A DNA stretch of 64,000 nt from Brevibacillus choshinensis (GTDB lineage: Bacteria; Bacillota; Bacilli; Brevibacillales; Brevibacillaceae). The stretch is taken from positions 3,695,001-3,759,000 of the forward strand of contig NZ_CP069127.1 of the NCBI RefSeq assembly GCF_016811915.1, given 5' to 3'. Within the stretch, counting starts at the first letter, position 1. Every line of letters starts with the position of its first letter. A model generated the notes under the pieces. That model searched no databases and had not been told where the DNA came from. It saw only the letters and a program-made list of their open reading frames with translations. Below, in pieces: positions 17,217 to 25,143 of the stretch. The position numbers and the translations under genes were made by a program.

Positions 17217-17287
17217 GTCAACATATTGACGATTTGCCGAATCCCTTTTACAATTCTTTTACTCGTTACGATAGTCCATATGTTGAC
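17217..17287 (+). promoter_or_regulatory. Promoter and twin operators of the MarR-efflux operon
   Basis: A strong sigma-A promoter, TTGACG (17226-17231), 17-base spacer, TACAAT (17249-17254), is bracketed by two copies of one 14-bp pseudo-palindrome: GTCAACATATTGAC (17217-17230, covering the -35) and, reversed, GTCCATATGTTGAC (17274-17287, about 20-30 bases past the start point). This is a typical layout for autorepression by a MarR dimer. Confidence 0.7.
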
Positions 17288-17308
17288 CATTTCAAAGGAG
17301 AACCTGCT

Positions 17309-17752
17309 GTGGATGGAAAAGTGCGCATTATCCTAAACTTGCTTCGCCTCTCAGCCCTCATCAACCGATTGGGGGTAAAACTGGTGGATGGAACGGGATT
17401 ATCGAGTGTCCAGCAATGGCAGCTGCTCGGTATTATCTCTCGGAATGAAGGCATTACCCTAAGCAAGCTGAGTGAAGAAATTCTCGTCACCAAGCAAAAT
17501 ATGACGGGGCTCATCGAACGGTTGGGCAAAGGCGGCTGGGTCACGACCTGGAGTGATCCGGATGACAAACGCCTGACTCGGGTGCGGATTACGGAGAAAG
17601 GGACAAAAACACTGGAAATGATGCAGCCACGGACGAAGGAAAGCAACGACATCACCTTTCAAGCCTTTCACAAGGAGGAACTGGAAGTCATGAACGAGAT
17701 GCTCGAACGGCTATCCCGTACCCTGCGCATGCAAATCAATGGGAGGGAGTAA
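17309..17752 (+). CDS. MarR-family transcriptional repressor
   Basis: The protein has 147 residues. A GTG at 17309 has AAGGAG 8 bases upstream; the open frame runs further upstream through the promoter and was trimmed. A winged HTH covers about 45-110, with ITLSKLSEEILVTKQNMTGLIERL as recognition region and the wing WSDPDDKRLTRVRITEKG. Helices at both ends form the dimer interface. No OhrR-type cysteine is seen, so a small-molecule ligand is likelier than peroxide sensing. It is followed after 3 bases by a multidrug efflux gene, the usual target of this arrangement. Confidence 0.9.
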   Translation: MDGKVRIILNLLRLSALINRLGVKLVDGTGLSSVQQWQLLGIISRNEGITLSKLSEEILVTKQNMTGLIERLGKGGWVTTWSDPDDKRLTRVRITEKGTKTLEMMQPRTKESNDITFQAFHKEELEVMNEMLERLSRTLRMQINGRE

Positions 17753-17755
17753 CTA

Positions 17756-19159
17756 TTGAACGCCTATCAGAAAAAAATCACCATCGCGCTCATGATCGCC
17801 ACCTTTCTTTCCGCGATCGAAGCGACGATCGTGAGTACGGCCATGCCGACAATCGTCAATAAACTCGGGGGCTTGGAGCTCATCAGCTGGGTATACGCCG
17901 TCTACTTGCTGACCTCTGCCGTAACGACTCCGATATTCGGCAAGATCGCCGACTTGTTCGGGCGGAAGAAGGTCTTCCTGGTCGGATGCTCCATCTTTTT
18001 GATCGGGTCCATGTTGTGCGGCCTTTCGCAGAGCATGGAGCAGCTGATCCTTTTCCGAGCCATTCAAGGAATCGGAGCAGGTGCCGTCGTCCCGATCACC
18101 TTTACGATCATCGGCGACATTTTTACCTTTGAAGAAAGGGCACGGGTGCAAGGTCTCTTTGCTTCCATTTGGGGAGTCGCAGGAATCTTCGGCCCGCTCG
18201 TCGGCGGATTTTTTGTGGATTATGTCAGCTGGCATTGGATCTTTTACATCAATATTCCGTTCGGTTTGCTTTCTATCTGGCTGATCACCAAAAATCTGCA
18301 TGAGAATCTGGAAAAACGAAAACGGAAAATCGACTACGGCGGAGCGGTTACTTTTACGATCGGTACCACGGCCCTGCTGTACGCACTGCTTTCGGGCGGC
18401 AATGAGCACGCTTGGAATTCCACTGTCATCTACACGCTCTTCCTAGTGACCGTCGTATTTTTAGGCGCATTTTTTGCGATTCAGAGACGTCATCCGGAGC
18501 CGATGATTCCCATCCAGCTGTTTCGCATTCGCGAAGTCTCGATTCCGAATCTCATTTCTTTTCTATTGAGTGCCATCCTCATCGGCATCACCGCTTATCT
18601 TCCCTTGTGGATCCAGGGCGTTTTGGAAAAAGGAGCGATCTATTCAGGATTGATCCTGATGCCGATGTCCATCGGATGGCCGATCGGCTCGACGGTCGGT
18701 GGACGGCTGCTCGTACGATACGGCGCCAAGCGGATTTCCGTACTGGGCATTCTCTTTCTAGTAATCGGGACCTTCTGCTTGACTTTCCTCACGATGTCGA
18801 CTGCTCCTTGGTTCATTTTAGGGATAATTTTTGTCATGGGACTCGGATTTGGGTTAACCATCACCATCTTTACGATCGTCGTGCAATCCGCTGTAGACTG
18901 GAGTTTGCGGGGAGTTGCCACCTCGTCCAATACCTTTTTGCGGACATTGGGACAAACCTTAGGTGTCGCGGTGCTGGGAACCATTTTAAATCAGCAGATT
19001 ACGAGCCATTCCGAGGCAGGGGCACAGGTTCCGCCGGCTGTCCTCGCTTCTGGCATCCATCAAAACTTCGTCATCGTCGCTGTCATCGCCCTCGCTTGCC
19101 TGGTCTTCACCTTTTGGCTTCCGAAGAAAAAGCCCCAACCAGCCAACAGTCAAACATAA
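17756..19159 (+). CDS. DHA2 (14-helix) MFS multidrug efflux pump
   Basis: The protein has 467 residues. A TTG start overlaps the reach of GGGAGGGAG at the end of the marR gene, suggesting translational coupling. EmrB/QacA-type features include the motif A form GKIADLFGRKKVFLVG near residue 62, motif C GAVVPITFTIIGDIFTFEERARVQG, GIFGPLVGGFFVDYVSWHWIFYINIPFG (motif region near 140) and 14 predicted helices. The acidic Glu/Asp in helix 1 (SAIEATIVSTAMPTI) is the DHA2 family proton/drug residue. Probably exports a hydrophobic drug or antibiotic that is sensed by the adjacent MarR. Confidence 0.9.
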   Translation: MNAYQKKITIALMIATFLSAIEATIVSTAMPTIVNKLGGLELISWVYAVYLLTSAVTTPIFGKIADLFGRKKVFLVGCSIFLIGSMLCGLSQSMEQLILFRAIQGIGAGAVVPITFTIIGDIFTFEERARVQGLFASIWGVAGIFGPLVGGFFVDYVSWHWIFYINIPFGLLSIWLITKNLHENLEKRKRKIDYGGAVTFTIGTTALLYALLSGGNEHAWNSTVIYTLFLVTVVFLGAFFAIQRRHPEPMIPIQLFRIREVSIPNLISFLLSAILIGITAYLPLWIQGVLEKGAIYSGLILMPMSIGWPIGSTVGGRLLVRYGAKRISVLGILFLVIGTFCLTFLTMSTAPWFILGIIFVMGLGFGLTITIFTIVVQSAVDWSLRGVATSSNTFLRTLGQTLGVAVLGTILNQQITSHSEAGAQVPPAVLASGIHQNFVIVAVIALACLVFTFWLPKKKPQPANSQT

Positions 19160-19169
19160 ACGCTGCACA

Positions 19170-19214
19170 CAAAAAACGGCTCCTTCGCTTGCCATTGCGA
19201 GGGGCCGTTTTTCT
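19170..19214 (+). terminator. Terminator of the marR-efflux operon
   Basis: AAAACGGC (from 19173) pairs with GCCGTTTT (to 19211), extended inside by TCGC/GCGA. T-run follows on the plus strand. Confidence 0.75.
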
Positions 19215-19226
19215 TGGCACTGCCGA

Positions 19227-20516
19227 TTACCCTATCCCTTTAAAATTACCCTTCTCTAACTCTTGTACCGATTTTTCCTTCCTTCGCAAAAATGGGGTAA
19301 ATAGCAGCGTAGAAACCGATACGGCAAGACCTACAGCTCCCGCGATCAACGCGATCCGCATTCCAAACGCATTGCCAAGATAACCGCCCACGAGTGATCC
19401 AAGGGGATAGGCTCCCCAAGAGACGAAGCGGACGGTGGCGTTCACGCGCCCTTGCAGATGTGCGGGTACGATAGTCTGTCGCAGGCTGAGCGTGCTGATA
19501 CTCCACATCGATATGCCAAGTCCAAAGAAGAACTGACCCACCGAAAGTATCAAGGCAGTCATTCCGTCTGAGCCCACTGCCAGCGGAGCGAACGGCCCCC
19601 CGCAAGCAGCGATGGCTGCAGAACCTACAACGACCGGCCCCATTCCAAATTTCCTAATGGCTTTGTGGACGAGTGAAGCCCCTAGGAAGAAGCCCACCCC
19701 CATTCCTCCGTAGACAAATCCCAACCAGCCTGAGGACAATTGGAGTTCCTCAATCGCATAAAGCACGTAGACACTGAACATGACACTCCATGAGAAATTG
19801 AAAATGCCCGAACAGCGGATCACACCGAAGAGTAACGGTTCGGAAAACGATAGACGCAATCCCTCGCGAATATCCTCCCATAACCCTCTCTTTGCGCCGG
19901 GACTGGAAGAAACCTCTTCATCTCGTTTGATGAACAAGAGTGAAAATGCTGAGATAAGAAAGGCTAGCGATGTGGTCAACATTGCGACAGGTGCCGCAGT
20001 GAATTGGACAATGGCCCCTGCTAAACCTGGGCCGGACATTTGCGCTGCTGATCGGCTCCCTTCCAGCAGGCTGTTTCCTTTTACGAGCTGCTCCTTGTTT
20101 ACCAATGCAGGCAAGTACGACTGGTAGGCGATGTCAAAAAAGACAGTGCCAATGCCGGTCAAAAAAGCGATGATGTACAGCCACCCCATGCTCAGGACTC
20201 CCGCAAAAGAAGCTATGGGAATCAGTGCCAACAATAAAGCACGTCCAACGTTGGAAAGAATCAGCTGGGGGCGTCTGGGAAACCGATCTACCCACACCCC
20301 GGCAAACAGACCAATGAACAAAAACGGAGCGTACTCCAGGGCACCGAGTATGCCCATTTCCATAGGCGTTGCCGAAAGCGTGAGGGATGCGACTAGTGGC
20401 AGTCCCAAGAAGGCCACCTGGCTCCCGAATTGGGTAGCGGTATGACTGAGCCAAAACGTGCGAAAACCTTTGTTGCCCATCATCCTTTCCTGATTTTGGT
20501 TTATGCTGGTATCCAT
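19227..20516 (-). CDS. MFS_3-type (enterobactin exporter-like) transporter
   Basis: The protein has 429 residues from the ATG at 20516 (GGGGGA 6 bases upstream; the frame reaches 20570 without a site). There are 12 predicted helices. Family marks are FWLSHTATQFGSQVAFLGLPLVA in helix 1, GVWVDRFPRRPQLI after helix 2, LPALVNKEQLVKGNSLLEGSRSAAQMSGPGLAG and QTIVPAHLQGRVNATVRF. The EntS/MefA-like group exports siderophores or macrolides. The substrate is not shown. Monocistronic, convergent with the DHA2 pump. Confidence 0.85.
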   Translation of the reverse strand: MDTSINQNQERMMGNKGFRTFWLSHTATQFGSQVAFLGLPLVASLTLSATPMEMGILGALEYAPFLFIGLFAGVWVDRFPRRPQLILSNVGRALLLALIPIASFAGVLSMGWLYIIAFLTGIGTVFFDIAYQSYLPALVNKEQLVKGNSLLEGSRSAAQMSGPGLAGAIVQFTAAPVAMLTTSLAFLISAFSLLFIKRDEEVSSSPGAKRGLWEDIREGLRLSFSEPLLFGVIRCSGIFNFSWSVMFSVYVLYAIEELQLSSGWLGFVYGGMGVGFFLGASLVHKAIRKFGMGPVVVGSAAIAACGGPFAPLAVGSDGMTALILSVGQFFFGLGISMWSISTLSLRQTIVPAHLQGRVNATVRFVSWGAYPLGSLVGGYLGNAFGMRIALIAGAVGLAVSVSTLLFTPFLRRKEKSVQELEKGNFKGIG

Positions 20517-20835
20517 CCTTATTCCCCCATATTGGACATCATTTAGGATATAGAAAGGGACATCCTTCATCGACAGCCCGCTTTCCTATCTTGTTATGAT
20601 TGTAAGGGAACCTTCTTTTCTGAATCTTGCTCTTTCATCCGGTTTTTCTACTGGAAGGCGGCTTGGTGCACTCTGCTCCTGTTTCATTCTGAAGCAAAAT
20701 CTTACGGCACCATCTAATTTTTCTGTTGCTATCGGATACACTCTGGTATGGTTATATAGGTAATTATTGCATGACGAAAGGTTAGGATCGGGCTCCCAAT
20801 TCGCCTGATCTACGTAGAGGAAGGAAGGGATTTTC
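20517..20835. other. 319-base intergenic region between divergent MFS and lgt genes
   Basis: No coding sequence is visible. For lgt a weak promoter could be TTGCTA (20726-20731) with an extended -10 TG-G-TATGGT (20747-20752), spacer 15. The direct repeat GGACATC occurs near 20533 and 20560, upstream of the MFS gene. Nothing else was recognised. Confidence 0.4.
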
Positions 20836-21627
20836 TTGCATCAATATCTCGCACATATCGGCTCATTCCCCATTCGCTCGTACAGCCTAATCTTTGTGCT
20901 GGCGATCGCCCTGGGTGTCGGGGTGACCCTGACGTTGGCCAAGCTGCAAAAGAAAGAGGAATTGGGCAATCACCTCATGAATATGCTCGTTCCCATGATG
21001 ATCGGTGCGATTATCGGTTCTCGCTTTTGGGCAGTCTTTTTCTTCGACTGGGATTTTTACTCCAAGCATCCAGAGGAAATCATCGCGATTTGGCATGGCG
21101 GGCTATCTATTCAGGGTGGAATCGTAGGTGCCATTCTCGTTAGCATTTGGTATGTCCGCAAGCACAAGCTCTCGTTTTGGGAGCTGGCTGATTTATGCGC
21201 GCCTGGGCTGATTTTAGGTCAAAGCATTGGTCGCGATGCCAATCTGATGAACGGTGATGCCTTCGGTGACCCGACCGGAAGCAACTTTGGCATCCTTTAC
21301 CCGGAAGGAACCAATGCCCGCGCGACCTTTGGCGATCAGCCTTTGTGGCCTGCCGAAGTATGGGAAGGACAAATGGACGTCATTATCTTTGCGCTGCTCC
21401 TCATCCTCATGCGCAAGCCGCTCAAGCGAGGCTACTTGTTCCTCGCCTGCAACATTTTCTACAACCTGGGCCGTTTCCTGCTGGAGCTGCTGCGTGGCGA
21501 CTCGCCCCGCTACCTGTTTCACTGGACAGCGGCTCAATGGACATCCGTCTCGGTGATCGCACTCGCATTGGCTGCTGGACTCTATCTTTATGTCCGCTCG
21601 CCTCACTCGCCAGATACTCCAGCCTAA
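20836..21627 (+). CDS. lgt: Prolipoprotein diacylglyceryl transferase (Lgt family)
   Basis: The protein has 263 residues with a TTG start after GGAAGGAAGGG. Seven helices are predicted. Lgt transfers diacylglycerol from phosphatidylglycerol to the lipobox cysteine at the outer face of the membrane. Key features present are RSYSLIFVLA in helix 1, IWHGGLSIQGGIVGA (His-Gly-Gly) and C-terminal RFLLELLRGD. The signature block reads GRDANLMNGDAFG rather than the usual GRxGNFxNxExxG; the essential Arg and Asn are kept. With this divergence, and standing alone rather than in the hprK-lgt operon, it may be a second paralogue. Confidence 0.88.
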   Translation: MHQYLAHIGSFPIRSYSLIFVLAIALGVGVTLTLAKLQKKEELGNHLMNMLVPMMIGAIIGSRFWAVFFFDWDFYSKHPEEIIAIWHGGLSIQGGIVGAILVSIWYVRKHKLSFWELADLCAPGLILGQSIGRDANLMNGDAFGDPTGSNFGILYPEGTNARATFGDQPLWPAEVWEGQMDVIIFALLLILMRKPLKRGYLFLACNIFYNLGRFLLELLRGDSPRYLFHWTAAQWTSVSVIALALAAGLYLYVRSPHSPDTPA

Positions 21628-21635
21628 ACAACTGC

Positions 21636-21682
21636 AAAAATGCCGGCACGCCTGATTTTGGACAGGCTGTCGGCATTTTTTG
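21636..21682 (+). terminator. Terminator of lgt
   Basis: AAAAATGCCG (21636-21645) pairs with CGGCATTTTT (21671-21680), extended inside by GCCTG/CAGGC, with T following. Confidence 0.85.
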
Positions 21683-21722
21683 GTTTCCTGCTCCTTTGAA
21701 GCTTATATTTCCTCATACTGGT

Positions 21723-22244
21723 CTAAGGTAGCTTAAATGACACGTCCAAATGCATGATGAGTTCTTCCCCATGTGTACCTGCAAATCTAAGTCCTTTGTC
21801 GACGAATCCCGCTTTCCGATACAGTTGGATCGCCGGTGTATTCGTATGGTGAACCGTCAAAATGATTTCGCCGTGATTCGGATACGACTGCTTCGCTATC
21901 TCAGCCAGTGATCGCAGCGCCTCATAGGCGTACCCTTTCTTTTGATGGCGGGAGTCAATGGAAAAGGATTTAAAGAGAAGGGCGCGCTGATTGCTTGTGT
22001 ACGGGTTCCCCGTTGGATCGTGGTAGAGGACAAAACAGCCGACCAGCTGATCATCTGCCTTCACAACGTATGGCTGATTGTACGGATTCTCTTGAGACGT
22101 TCTAATGATGTCTGCCGGCATCGATGTATAAATGGCCTGCTCTTGAGGCAAACAGTATCGGCGAATGGCTTCTTCGTCGTCATTCCTGTAAGGTCGGATC
22201 GTGATCCCCTTCTCGCAGCTCATCGTTTGGTCATTCCTTTTCAT
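21723..22244 (-). CDS. GNAT-family N-acetyltransferase
   Basis: The protein has about 173 residues; the start is uncertain (ATG at 22283, 22244 or 22220, none with a good ribosome site). Motif A is seen as SIDSRHQKKGYAYEAL (acetyl-CoA binding Q/R-x-x-G-x-A loop), preceded by the beta strand LLFKSFS, and motif B as HHTNTPAIQLYRKAGFVDKGLRFAGTHGEELIMHLD. It resembles the RimI/YjdN-like acyltransferases acting on amines, amino acids or protein N-termini. The substrate is unknown. It lies downstream of the TetR-controlled epimerase-like gene, but the operator at 22331 suggests it is itself a target. Confidence 0.82.
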   Translation of the reverse strand: MKRNDQTMSCEKGITIRPYRNDDEEAIRRYCLPQEQAIYTSMPADIIRTSQENPYNQPYVVKADDQLVGCFVLYHDPTGNPYTSNQRALLFKSFSIDSRHQKKGYAYEALRSLAEIAKQSYPNHGEIILTVHHTNTPAIQLYRKAGFVDKGLRFAGTHGEELIMHLDVSFKLP

Positions 22245-22330
22245 GGTATCGGCGCCATGTCGGACGCCCGAGCATTCTCTCATCAGGATACCATGATTTC
22301 ACAAGACCACCTAGAACCTTTCGATTCATT

Positions 22331-22346
22331 GTGATTGATTAATCAC
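22331..22346 (-). promoter_or_regulatory. TetR operator copy upstream of the GNAT gene
   Basis: GTGATTGATTAATCAC (arms GTGATT/AATCAC) shares its half-site with the palindromes at 23360, 23404 and 23988, and lies between the epimerase-like gene and the GNAT start. Confidence 0.5.
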
Positions 22347-22361
22347 TAACTCACGCACAGC

Positions 22362-23330
22362 TTACGAGCTTCGCTCCCGCTGGCTTTGCAGAGCATGGAT
22401 CGTCGCGTTAATCCCTTCCTCAAACGGTGTTGCTTTTATGGGACCAATCTCCCGCTTGTATTTTTCTGCACTCAAAAGCAGCGGCTCCTCCGTCAAATAG
22501 AGCATCTCGATTACTTCTTTCATCACGGGTACGAACCGTCCCAGTATCGACAGCCCGACTCTTCCAAGCGGGATGACGGGCTTCGTTTTCCCACTGGCCT
22601 TCCGGGCGATCCGAACGATCTCCTTGCCCGAAATCGTCCCTGCTCCCGGAATGTTCCAGTTTTGACCATAGGCATGATCCCTGCATGCCAGCTCGACTAC
22701 CATCGCTGCTGCATCCGGCAAGTATACGTACTCGCGCGGAACGACCATGTTCCCGATGAAAAAGGCTGGCTTCCCTTGCGCTATGGCCTCCAGTGTCGAT
22801 CCTAAATACGAGGCTTGGTTGGCCGTGGGTCCATAGTAATCCGGCAAGCGTACGACCATGGTCTGTACCTCTGTCCAGCGATCGCTGAAAAGCATCTGCT
22901 CGAATGCCAGCCGGACTTTTCCTTTCTTGGTGTGCGGCTGCTTCGGATGATTCTCTGTCACTTTATCCATCTGTCTTCTGCCATATGGATAAATACCGTC
23001 GATCGCGACGACCTTCAAGTGTTTTTGATTGGCTGCTTCCATGACCGCTTCTCCCAGCGGGATGAGTTTGTCAGCCATCTCATGGTACGGCACATTCGCG
23101 CAATGAAAGAGTACATCCACTCCGTCCGCCGCAGCGAGTATGTCTTTCGATCGGAAGGCATCGCCGACAGCCAGTGAGAGATGTGCCGGGCTGCCCAATT
23201 CTACCGCTAAGTCCTTCAGCTTTTGCAAAGACCGTCCGAATGCAATGACAGGAATTCCCCGTTTGACCAGTTCCGCTGTAATCGCTGCCCCTGTGCCACC
23301 TGTTGCTCCCACTACGATTGCTCGATTCAT
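22362..23330 (-). CDS. NAD-dependent epimerase/dehydratase-like (extended SDR) protein
   Basis: The protein has 322 residues; GGGAG precedes the ATG. The N-terminal Rossmann motif GATGGTGAAI at 8-17 is of the extended/atypical SDR type. FGRSLQKLKDLA follows and marks the NADP-phosphate site. YPYGR near residue 113 may take the place of the Tyr-x-x-x-Lys; a clear YxxxK is not seen. The later YYGPTANQASYLG and PREYVYLPDAAAMVVELA segments resemble sugar-nucleotide epimerases. Activity and substrate are unknown. Two palindromes directly upstream put it under the neighbouring TetR regulator. Confidence 0.82.
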   Translation of the reverse strand: MNRAIVVGATGGTGAAITAELVKRGIPVIAFGRSLQKLKDLAVELGSPAHLSLAVGDAFRSKDILAAADGVDVLFHCANVPYHEMADKLIPLGEAVMEAANQKHLKVVAIDGIYPYGRRQMDKVTENHPKQPHTKKGKVRLAFEQMLFSDRWTEVQTMVVRLPDYYGPTANQASYLGSTLEAIAQGKPAFFIGNMVVPREYVYLPDAAAMVVELACRDHAYGQNWNIPGAGTISGKEIVRIARKASGKTKPVIPLGRVGLSILGRFVPVMKEVIEMLYLTEEPLLLSAEKYKREIGPIKATPFEEGINATIHALQSQRERSS

Positions 23331-23359
23331 TTGAGATCATCTCCCATTTCGTTTTCGTT

Positions 23360-23423
23360 TTAGTGATTGATCAATCACTAACTTGTTTAGAGAATATACC
23401 ACTGTTAGTGATTAGTCAATAAC
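23360..23423 (-). promoter_or_regulatory. Two TetR operators upstream of the epimerase-like gene
   Basis: A perfect 22-bp palindrome occupies 23360-23381 (half-site TTAGTGATTGA). A second, imperfect copy (GTTAGTGATT-AGTCAATAAC) lies at 23404-23423. The centres are 43 bases apart, suggesting two dimers on the same face or looping. Confidence 0.7.
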
Positions 23424-23448
23424 TATTTTTGATGGCTTGTTCGCCACC

Positions 23449-23970
23449 TTACACCTCCATTAATTCAGGCATGTTCAATGCCATCGAGATATTGCACAGC
23501 ATTCCTCTTGCCAGAAAAAGCAGCGTTCTTTCCTCCGGATGGGGAATCCCCGCTTTCTGAAAGGCTTCCAGCACGATCTGGCGGACTTCCCTCATACCGT
23601 CCCGCATCGCTGTCCGGATCGATTCTTCCTGGATGGTTTGAGCCTGCATCTGCAGCAGTGTCTCACTGCGATGGTCCTCCAATATCCGCTCATAGGCCTT
23701 GATCAGATCGGCCTCAAGCTGGTTCGCTGTGGAAGAGGCAACCACCGCACGGAAAGAGTCGATAATCCTCGTCCAGGATACTTCCAAAGCCGTCAGCAGC
23801 AGGGCTTCCTTGGTGGAAAAAAATCGGAACACATATGGCTGGGAGATTTTTGCGCGCTCTGCTACCTGTGCGGTTGTGGCTCGGTAATATCCGCTCTCTG
23901 CAAACACTTCGATCGCAGCTGATATGATTTCTGCCTTGCGATTAACGGATGTCGCCTCGTTTTTCGGCAT
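23449..23970 (-). CDS. TetR-family regulator of the adjacent epimerase-like gene
   Basis: The protein has 173 residues; AAGGGGAG precedes the ATG. The HTH (about 10-55) contains ATTAQVAERAKISQPYVFRFFSTKEAL. The C-terminal domain is short for the family. The related palindromes at 23988 (its own promoter), 23404, 23360 and 22331 point to autoregulation and control of the two downstream genes on the same strand. The inducer is unknown. The gene order tetR-epimerase-GNAT on one strand with internal operators suggests separate promoters rather than one transcript. Confidence 0.88.
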   Translation of the reverse strand: MPKNEATSVNRKAEIISAAIEVFAESGYYRATTAQVAERAKISQPYVFRFFSTKEALLLTALEVSWTRIIDSFRAVVASSTANQLEADLIKAYERILEDHRSETLLQMQAQTIQEESIRTAMRDGMREVRQIVLEAFQKAGIPHPEERTLLFLARGMLCNISMALNMPELMEV

Positions 23971-23987
23971 GACACTCTCCCCTTTGC

Positions 23988-24006
23988 TTGATTAGTGATT
24001 CATCAA
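23988..24006 (-). promoter_or_regulatory. Autoregulatory TetR operator
   Basis: TTGATTAGTGATTCATCAA (arms TTGAT/ATCAA, core GTGATTcATCAA) lies 18 bases upstream of the TetR start codon and shares the half-site of the three other palindromes. Confidence 0.6.
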
Positions 24007-24056
24007 TTCCCTATGAGTGTATCTCATTTAGGCCGGCATTGTAAATTGGCTCAGGG

Positions 24057-24093
24057 AAAACCCGTCTCCTCTAGCAGACAAGGGACGGGTTTT
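24057..24093. terminator. Bidirectional terminator beyond cotJA
   Basis: AAAACCCGTC (24057-24066) pairs perfectly with GACGGGTTTT (24084-24093). It lies about 110 bases past the cotJA-like stop and upstream of the TetR promoter; the bases between hold no gene. Confidence 0.7.
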
Positions 24094-24203
24094 CTTTACT
24101 GCCGCCCCATTTGGGCCTTCACTTGCAGTTTTCTAGCCCGCAGCCCCTCTTCTCCGCATCCCCTCATCCGCAGCTTGTCTACGCATGCCGTGCCATGATT
24201 CCC

Positions 24204-24539
24204 CTACGATCCCGGCTTCGGCTCTTCAGACTGGCTGTTATCGTCTGGTCCCGTTTCTTTTTCTGTCGTGATTCCCTCTTTGGACTCATCCTTCTCTGGC
24301 GTATGCAGCCATTGAAATAGCGTCCCTGTCTGCAGCGCTTCGGAAAGCCTGAACTGCTGGATGTACGGATCCGGCGGAAACGGATATATTGGGGCGATGG
24401 GATGGTGGTCCGTTGCCTTTCGGTTCGTCGGCCGCAGTCCACGTACGCTGGCTTGCTTTCCATTCAGAGGGAGCCGGCTCACGGGAGGCCACAGATAGCC
24501 ATGTCGCGGGTCGAATGGGTCCTGTCTTCTCCTGTTCAT
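24204..24539 (-). CDS. cotJA: CotJA-like spore coat-associated protein
   Basis: The protein has 111 residues and starts in an ATGA overlap with cotJC. The recognisable part is PPDPYIQQFRLSEALQTGTLFQWLHTP (about 56-82, split here as PPDPYIQQF and SEALQTGTLFQWLH), the CotJA domain in which a Ser/Pro-rich lead is followed by EAL..GTL. The N-terminus is Arg/Pro-rich, and a hydrophilic tail of about 30 residues is longer than in B. subtilis (82 residues). CotJA is needed to put CotJC into the coat. Its position after cotJC is unusual. Confidence 0.7.
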   Translation of the reverse strand: MNRRRQDPFDPRHGYLWPPVSRLPLNGKQASVRGLRPTNRKATDHHPIAPIYPFPPDPYIQQFRLSEALQTGTLFQWLHTPEKDESKEGITTEKETGPDDNSQSEEPKPGS

Positions 24540-25126
24540 ATATCGTCATCCCCTTTCTTTGCCTTGTTCGCACGGTTTTCTTCTTCCAGCATGAAAAGGG
24601 CTTCGCGAAAGCGCTGGGAGTGTACAATCTCTCGTCCGCGCAAATACTTCAGGACCTGGCCCACTTCCGGATCATCCGTGAGATTGATCAGCCACTGATA
24701 GGTCGCCCTTGATTTCTCCTCTGCCGCGATATTGTCAGCCAGGTCTGCAATCGGATCTCCCTTGGTCTGAATGTACGCAGCCGTCCACGGTACGCCATTG
24801 GCATCCGTGTAGAACAACGCTTTGTCATGATCGGCATAGTGCGCTCCCAGCCCTGCCTCCCGCATCTGCACGGGGGTAGCGTCCTTAAGCAGCTTGTATA
24901 CGAGTGTCGCTATCACTTCCATGTGTCCCAGCTCTTCCGTCCCAATGTCTGTCAACAACGCCTTGATTCGCTTGTTTGGCATGGTGTAGCGCTGATTCAG
25001 ATACCGCAGCGCGGCAGAAAGTTCTCCGTCCGGCCCTCCGTATTGCGTAATGAGGAATTTCGCCATTTGCAGATCAGGCTTGCTCACCCGTACCGGGATT
25101 TCCAATGTCTTCTCATAGATCCACAT
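24536..25126 (-). CDS. cotJC: CotJC, manganese-catalase-like spore coat protein
   Basis: The protein has 196 residues from the ATG at 25126, where the family begins MW.YEK; AGGATAGGTGA lies upstream. A four-helix ferritin-like fold is indicated by GGPDGELSAALRYLNQRY, LTDIGTEELGHMEVIATLVYKLL, and AAEEKSRATYQWLINLTDDP. The Glu and Glu-x-x-His residues of these segments bind the dimanganese centre. It shares high similarity with B. subtilis CotJC (189 residues). It probably protects or matures the inner coat by hydrogen peroxide breakdown. Second gene of the cluster. Confidence 0.93.
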   Translation of the reverse strand: MWIYEKTLEIPVRVSKPDLQMAKFLITQYGGPDGELSAALRYLNQRYTMPNKRIKALLTDIGTEELGHMEVIATLVYKLLKDATPVQMREAGLGAHYADHDKALFYTDANGVPWTAAYIQTKGDPIADLADNIAAEEKSRATYQWLINLTDDPEVGQVLKYLRGREIVHSQRFREALFMLEEENRANKAKKGDDDI

Positions 25127-25143
25127 ACCGTTGTCACCTATCC

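Noticed and set aside
24179..24627. Alternative minus-strand frames of 94 and 113 codons over cotJA
   Set aside because: They are out of frame with the CotJA motif and overlap cotJC; no start sites.
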